Shown in pieces: positions 61,120 through 64,000 of a stretch of DNA of 64,000 nucleotides. Each line of letters starts with the position of its first letter. Positions within the stretch are counted from its first letter, which is position 1. The notes beneath the pieces are model-generated. The model searched no databases. It was given only the letters and a program-made list of their open reading frames with translations, and was not told where the DNA came from. The position numbers were made by a program, and so were the translations under genes. Source of the stretch: Brachypodium distachyon. Its lineage: Eukaryota; Streptophyta; Magnoliopsida; Poales; Poaceae. The stretch lies in NCBI RefSeq assembly GCF_000005505.3, contig NC_016133.3, positions 59,423,237 through 59,487,236 on the forward strand, in the 5' to 3' direction.

Positions 61120-61282
61120 GGTGACTTGTGCCCAGCGTCAAGTAAGCATTGGTCCCGGACCAGCTTCACAGTCCCAGACTGTGCACCAGCAGAGTCTCCC
61201 CTCAGCGCCTTCTTGTTGCACCGAACAAAGCAAGCACCCCGTGCTTACAACTCTTCCTCCAAATGACGATCCCAGACCGCCT

Positions 61283-61296
61283 GCTCTGATACCAAC
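61283..61296 (-). other. Primer-binding site, initiator tRNA-Met type
   Basis: Directly inside the 5' LTR the minus strand reads TTGGTATCAGAGC, the standard plant copia PBS complementary to the 3' end of initiator methionine tRNA. Confidence 0.93.
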
Positions 61297-62017
61297 TGTA
61301 GAGAATTTGAGGTGGACCTAACACACTACGAGAGGGCCTATTCACCTATACCAACTACTTTGGTGTAGTTGATTAGTCCCTTTTTATTTCTACTTACTTA
61401 GTGCAAGCTTCCGGGCGGCAGAGCCACTCACGTTAAAGCAAGTCTTGAATCCGGGCAGCTATGCCACTCACGTTGAAACAAGACCGTTGTTATTCCGGGC
61501 GAATCCGCTCACGTTAAATCACAACTTATATGCACTAAGTACTTAGAAATAACAAGGCCTAACCGGGAGACTTATATGAACAAAGTAGTACTATATTGTT
61601 TTAGGAATATTAGTACAAGAGAGAGCATACACACCTTACACTTGCTCACACCTTGTTCTCCACCTTTTTCACTTTCTTATTCTCTACTACACAAGGTGTG
61701 AGGTAAGGGCCTCTATTTATAGGACTACATGGCCATTGGATCTTTGACATGTGTCAAAATCTTAGCCATTGATACAAAATATCTAAAGCCTTCCACACAC
61801 TTCTACATAAATATCTAGGCACTAGAAGGTTTCCTATTTATTTATTTTAGACTCCTATTCTAGAGTATTCCAAAGCTTCTACATAATTCTTCATGCATAT
61901 CTAAACACTAGAAGGTTTTCTCTTTTATTTATTTTATATTCTAGAGTATTCCATAGTAATGTCTTCTTTCTTATAATATTGAGAACATTGTAAAAGCTTG
62001 CATTGTATTCTCCAACA
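61297..62017 (-). repeat. 5' LTR of the copia element
   Basis: 721 bp, the same length as the 3' LTR, with about 14 substitutions by eye. It carries the promoter for the element. A TATTTATAG-like box is on the minus-strand side of 61716-61724 (plus strand CTATTTATAG). Confidence 0.95.
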
Positions 62018-63120
62018 GAGATGATGGTGTTACATGTCCTGACAAGAAATTGGAATCAGTGGCATGCAACAAAGATTTGCCTTCCGCTCGTCTACCGGCT
62101 TGAAGTAGTATGAATCGGTATTACTTTGAAAAAGACATGTGCACTGCCCATTTGTGCATATCCCATAGTCCCCACACATCGTTGGGTAAGCACCAAGCAC
62201 AATCACGGGAGATCTGCATTGCATCAGACAAAGTCCATTGTTTTATGTTACCAGACCATTGATGCAGCCTTAGGTGCCCATCAGACTCTAATCTCATGTA
62301 CTGGCTGGACAGAGCCGGTGGCAGCAAGATATCTCTATGTTCACTAGACTGCATAATGATGCCCAGGCTGCCATTCCTGAAGGTAACCTTTGTTGGATCA
62401 TTTCGTGTCTTGTAATTTTGCACCGGTGCATATGAAAAGTAGAGTTGTGGTGGTGTGGATTCAACATAACAATATAAACCATCTGGGAGTACCGTATATA
62501 GTACAACTGATTCTGAGTCGAATTTGTTGAAGATGTAATAGCTGTGAGCCTCATACCTTGCAGAAGTGATTGCATGGGGACCAATGAATCAGTCGGATGA
62601 TCAAATGACTGCCAGGTTGCCGAGCTTCGTGATCTCCATGCTAGTCATGGATTTGTCTTACCACTAGACCAAACCATCCTCCCATGATCCCAACGACATC
62701 ACGGAGGATGAGGTTGCCATTCCTAGTAAGCTCAAGGGTGGCGTTCTCCCTGACAGGGCTAGCCTGGTTGGCCAACCAGATAACCTGTTGTCCAGTTGAC
62801 ATGTCATAGAACCAGCCGCCACTGTCAGTGCTTACAATGAAGACAGAAAAGAGGAAGACATCACAGAGGGAGGCACAGAAGAACCCTTCAGCGAAGGACC
62901 ATCCATCAAAAGAAAAAGGCTGTGCCCTTGGTGAACGGAGGACGATAGCACGGACGGTTGTACCATCCATGTAGCTCAAGCCGTTTGGGAGGGAGGCTTT
63001 TTATTGATCAACAGTGTTGGGAGGTTGACAGTGGGATAGTCGCCATAGTTGAATCCCTGCACGGCCATTAACGATGCTGCAGCTGCAAGCACGATGAAGA
63101 AGAAATTGGCAGAACCCAAG

Positions 63121-64000
63121 GTGCGGAGCCTGCACGAATAAAGAATGCTGCAAGAAGAATCACTTGATGATTTAGTTCTTGGAATATTCGGTAAGCTAGG
63201 TAGCAAAAGACTATAGGTGTTGCAGTCAGGAATGGGCTTGCGGATCAAGGAAACCTGCAGATACGGAGCGGATGCATGTGATAGCCAGAAAGGTGACCTT
63301 GCAACAGCGGAAGCTGCCTGGATCCAAAGACTCTCAAAGTCTTGGTCTACGTCTTTGAGTCTCTCCGCGTGATTTATGAGCTTTAGGCTCCTGGACTGTC
63401 CAAACCAGTCCCAAAGTGTCACTGATTGGCTGTTCAAAGTCATTGTCATCACAAATTGCTCGTCCCATGCCTTTCAGCATCTTACTGTCAAGAAGAGCAG
63501 TTGTTGACTTGTCGGTCGGGACTGGGGCTGTGTACTTGGACCAAATGGAAGGATCTTGTAATCTTGACTTGCCCGTTGTGTGGCTTTAATCAATGTAAAG
63601 CCAATCACTGAGCCTGTTAATTACTGTAGAAAGGAGCAGGTGCTGATGGCAAGAGAAGTATTTTCAGAGTGGTTACAGTTAAATAAGAAGCTTCCTGATT
63701 AAGCATGTAATGACATCCTCCTTGCTATTCTGTTATTCTTTGCATGCTGGAAAATATTCTAGTTTGGGATCTCAAACTGTACGCATGAATTTTTTTTTAT
63801 TTCTCAGAAAAATATCTTTGAAGTTCGCTGTGATTTTGTTTTGGAAACAGGCAGATAGAAATGGAGTGCGGCTAGGCGTCATGTGAATGAATTTCATGGG
63901 AGATTACCTTTTCTCACACTGTCCTGGTGGGCTGCCTGCTCTGCTCATTACCCCCACGAAACGCCGCATTGACGGGACTCAGGGTGGACGTTCGAGCTGG
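63121..64000. other. Upstream flank of the receptor-kinase pseudogene
   Basis: A minus-strand frame reaches 63452 but has no recognisable domain beyond the signal peptide. The remainder up to the window end shows no gene or repeat. Confidence 0.4.

Larger units (their letters stand above)
55929..62017 (-). mobile_element. Complete Ty1/copia LTR retrotransposon (6,089 bp)
   Basis: Two 721-bp LTRs (55929-56649 and 61297-62017) have TG...CA ends and are flanked by GAAAT / GAGAT, a five-base target duplication with one mismatch. Read on the minus strand, the order is 5' LTR, primer-binding site, gag, protease, integrase, reverse transcriptase, RNase H, polypurine tract, 3' LTR, which is copia order. 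By eye the LTRs differ at about 14 positions with no indels. The ORF has at least one shift and one stop, so this copy is probably not autonomous. Confidence 0.97.
55470..63120 (-). pseudogene. G-type (S-domain) lectin receptor kinase pseudogene split by a copia element
   Basis: Minus-strand fragments give, in order: a signal peptide lacking its ATG (FFFIVLAAAASLMAVQG), a bulb-type lectin domain (QQVIWLANQASPVRENATLE), a middle region (GLYCYVESTPPQLYFSY), and an EGF-like block (DYGICTNGQCTC). After the insertion at 55929-62017 come a PAN-like block near 55850, a decayed membrane segment and a juxtamembrane piece ending near 55480. Several stops and shifts occur, including one in an A-run near 63000. 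No kinase domain remains in the window. Intact members are plasma-membrane receptors, and this one cannot function. Confidence 0.85.

Overview
Organism and overall character: this is nuclear DNA of a grass (Poaceae). Genes are intron-rich with GC-rich first exons. Several families known mainly from grasses are present (PIR2-like helical/DUF3615, DUF1618), with Stowaway- and hAT-type miniature elements, a Ty1/copia retrotransposon primed on initiator tRNA-Met, and LINE relics. The species cannot be fixed by reading alone. No tRNA, rRNA, CRISPR or prokaryotic gene organisation was seen. Layout, 1-7.4 kb: a compact genic island with a ROP/RAC small GTPase (+), a GPI-anchored secreted protein (-), a chloroplast SDR39U1/GIANT CHLOROPLAST 1 homologue (+) and a two-exon gene for an 81-residue secreted peptide I do not recognise (+). 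Layout, 7.4-16 kb: mostly relics, namely a broken ribosome-inactivating-protein-like fragment, a DUF4283 retroelement ORF1, a GGCCC-rich hAT-like element and an orphan exon. Layout, 16-32 kb: three family members with damaged reading frames. They are a papain-fold (C1-like) protein with a zinc-ribbon start (+), a PIR2-like/DUF3615 gene (-) and a DUF1618 gene (+). An internally deleted LINE and a GC-rich minisatellite lie between them. Layout, 32.4-37.3 kb: a ten-exon minus-strand gene joins the His-box half of a ubiquitin-specific protease to a long unrecognised C-terminal region. All splice phases agree, but the Cys-box half is missing, and the 5' edge sits on a perfect 16-bp inverted repeat. 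Layout, 39.5-43.8 kb: a satellite array of about 33 monomers of about 117 bp. Many monomers carry a perfect 18-bp palindrome, two monomer types follow a mostly trimeric order, and a 542-bp hAT-type element sits inside one palindrome. Layout, 47-64 kb: a low-complexity gene, a CC-NB-LRR pseudogene, and a decayed S-domain lectin receptor kinase split by a complete 6,089-bp copia element with 721-bp LTRs. The genes do not form one pathway. Intact housekeeping genes sit at the left, and decaying immune or receptor families plus transposons sit at the right. Several broken genes have one-base changes in short A-runs, which could be real decay or a sequencing artefact; that question decides how many of them are true pseudogenes.
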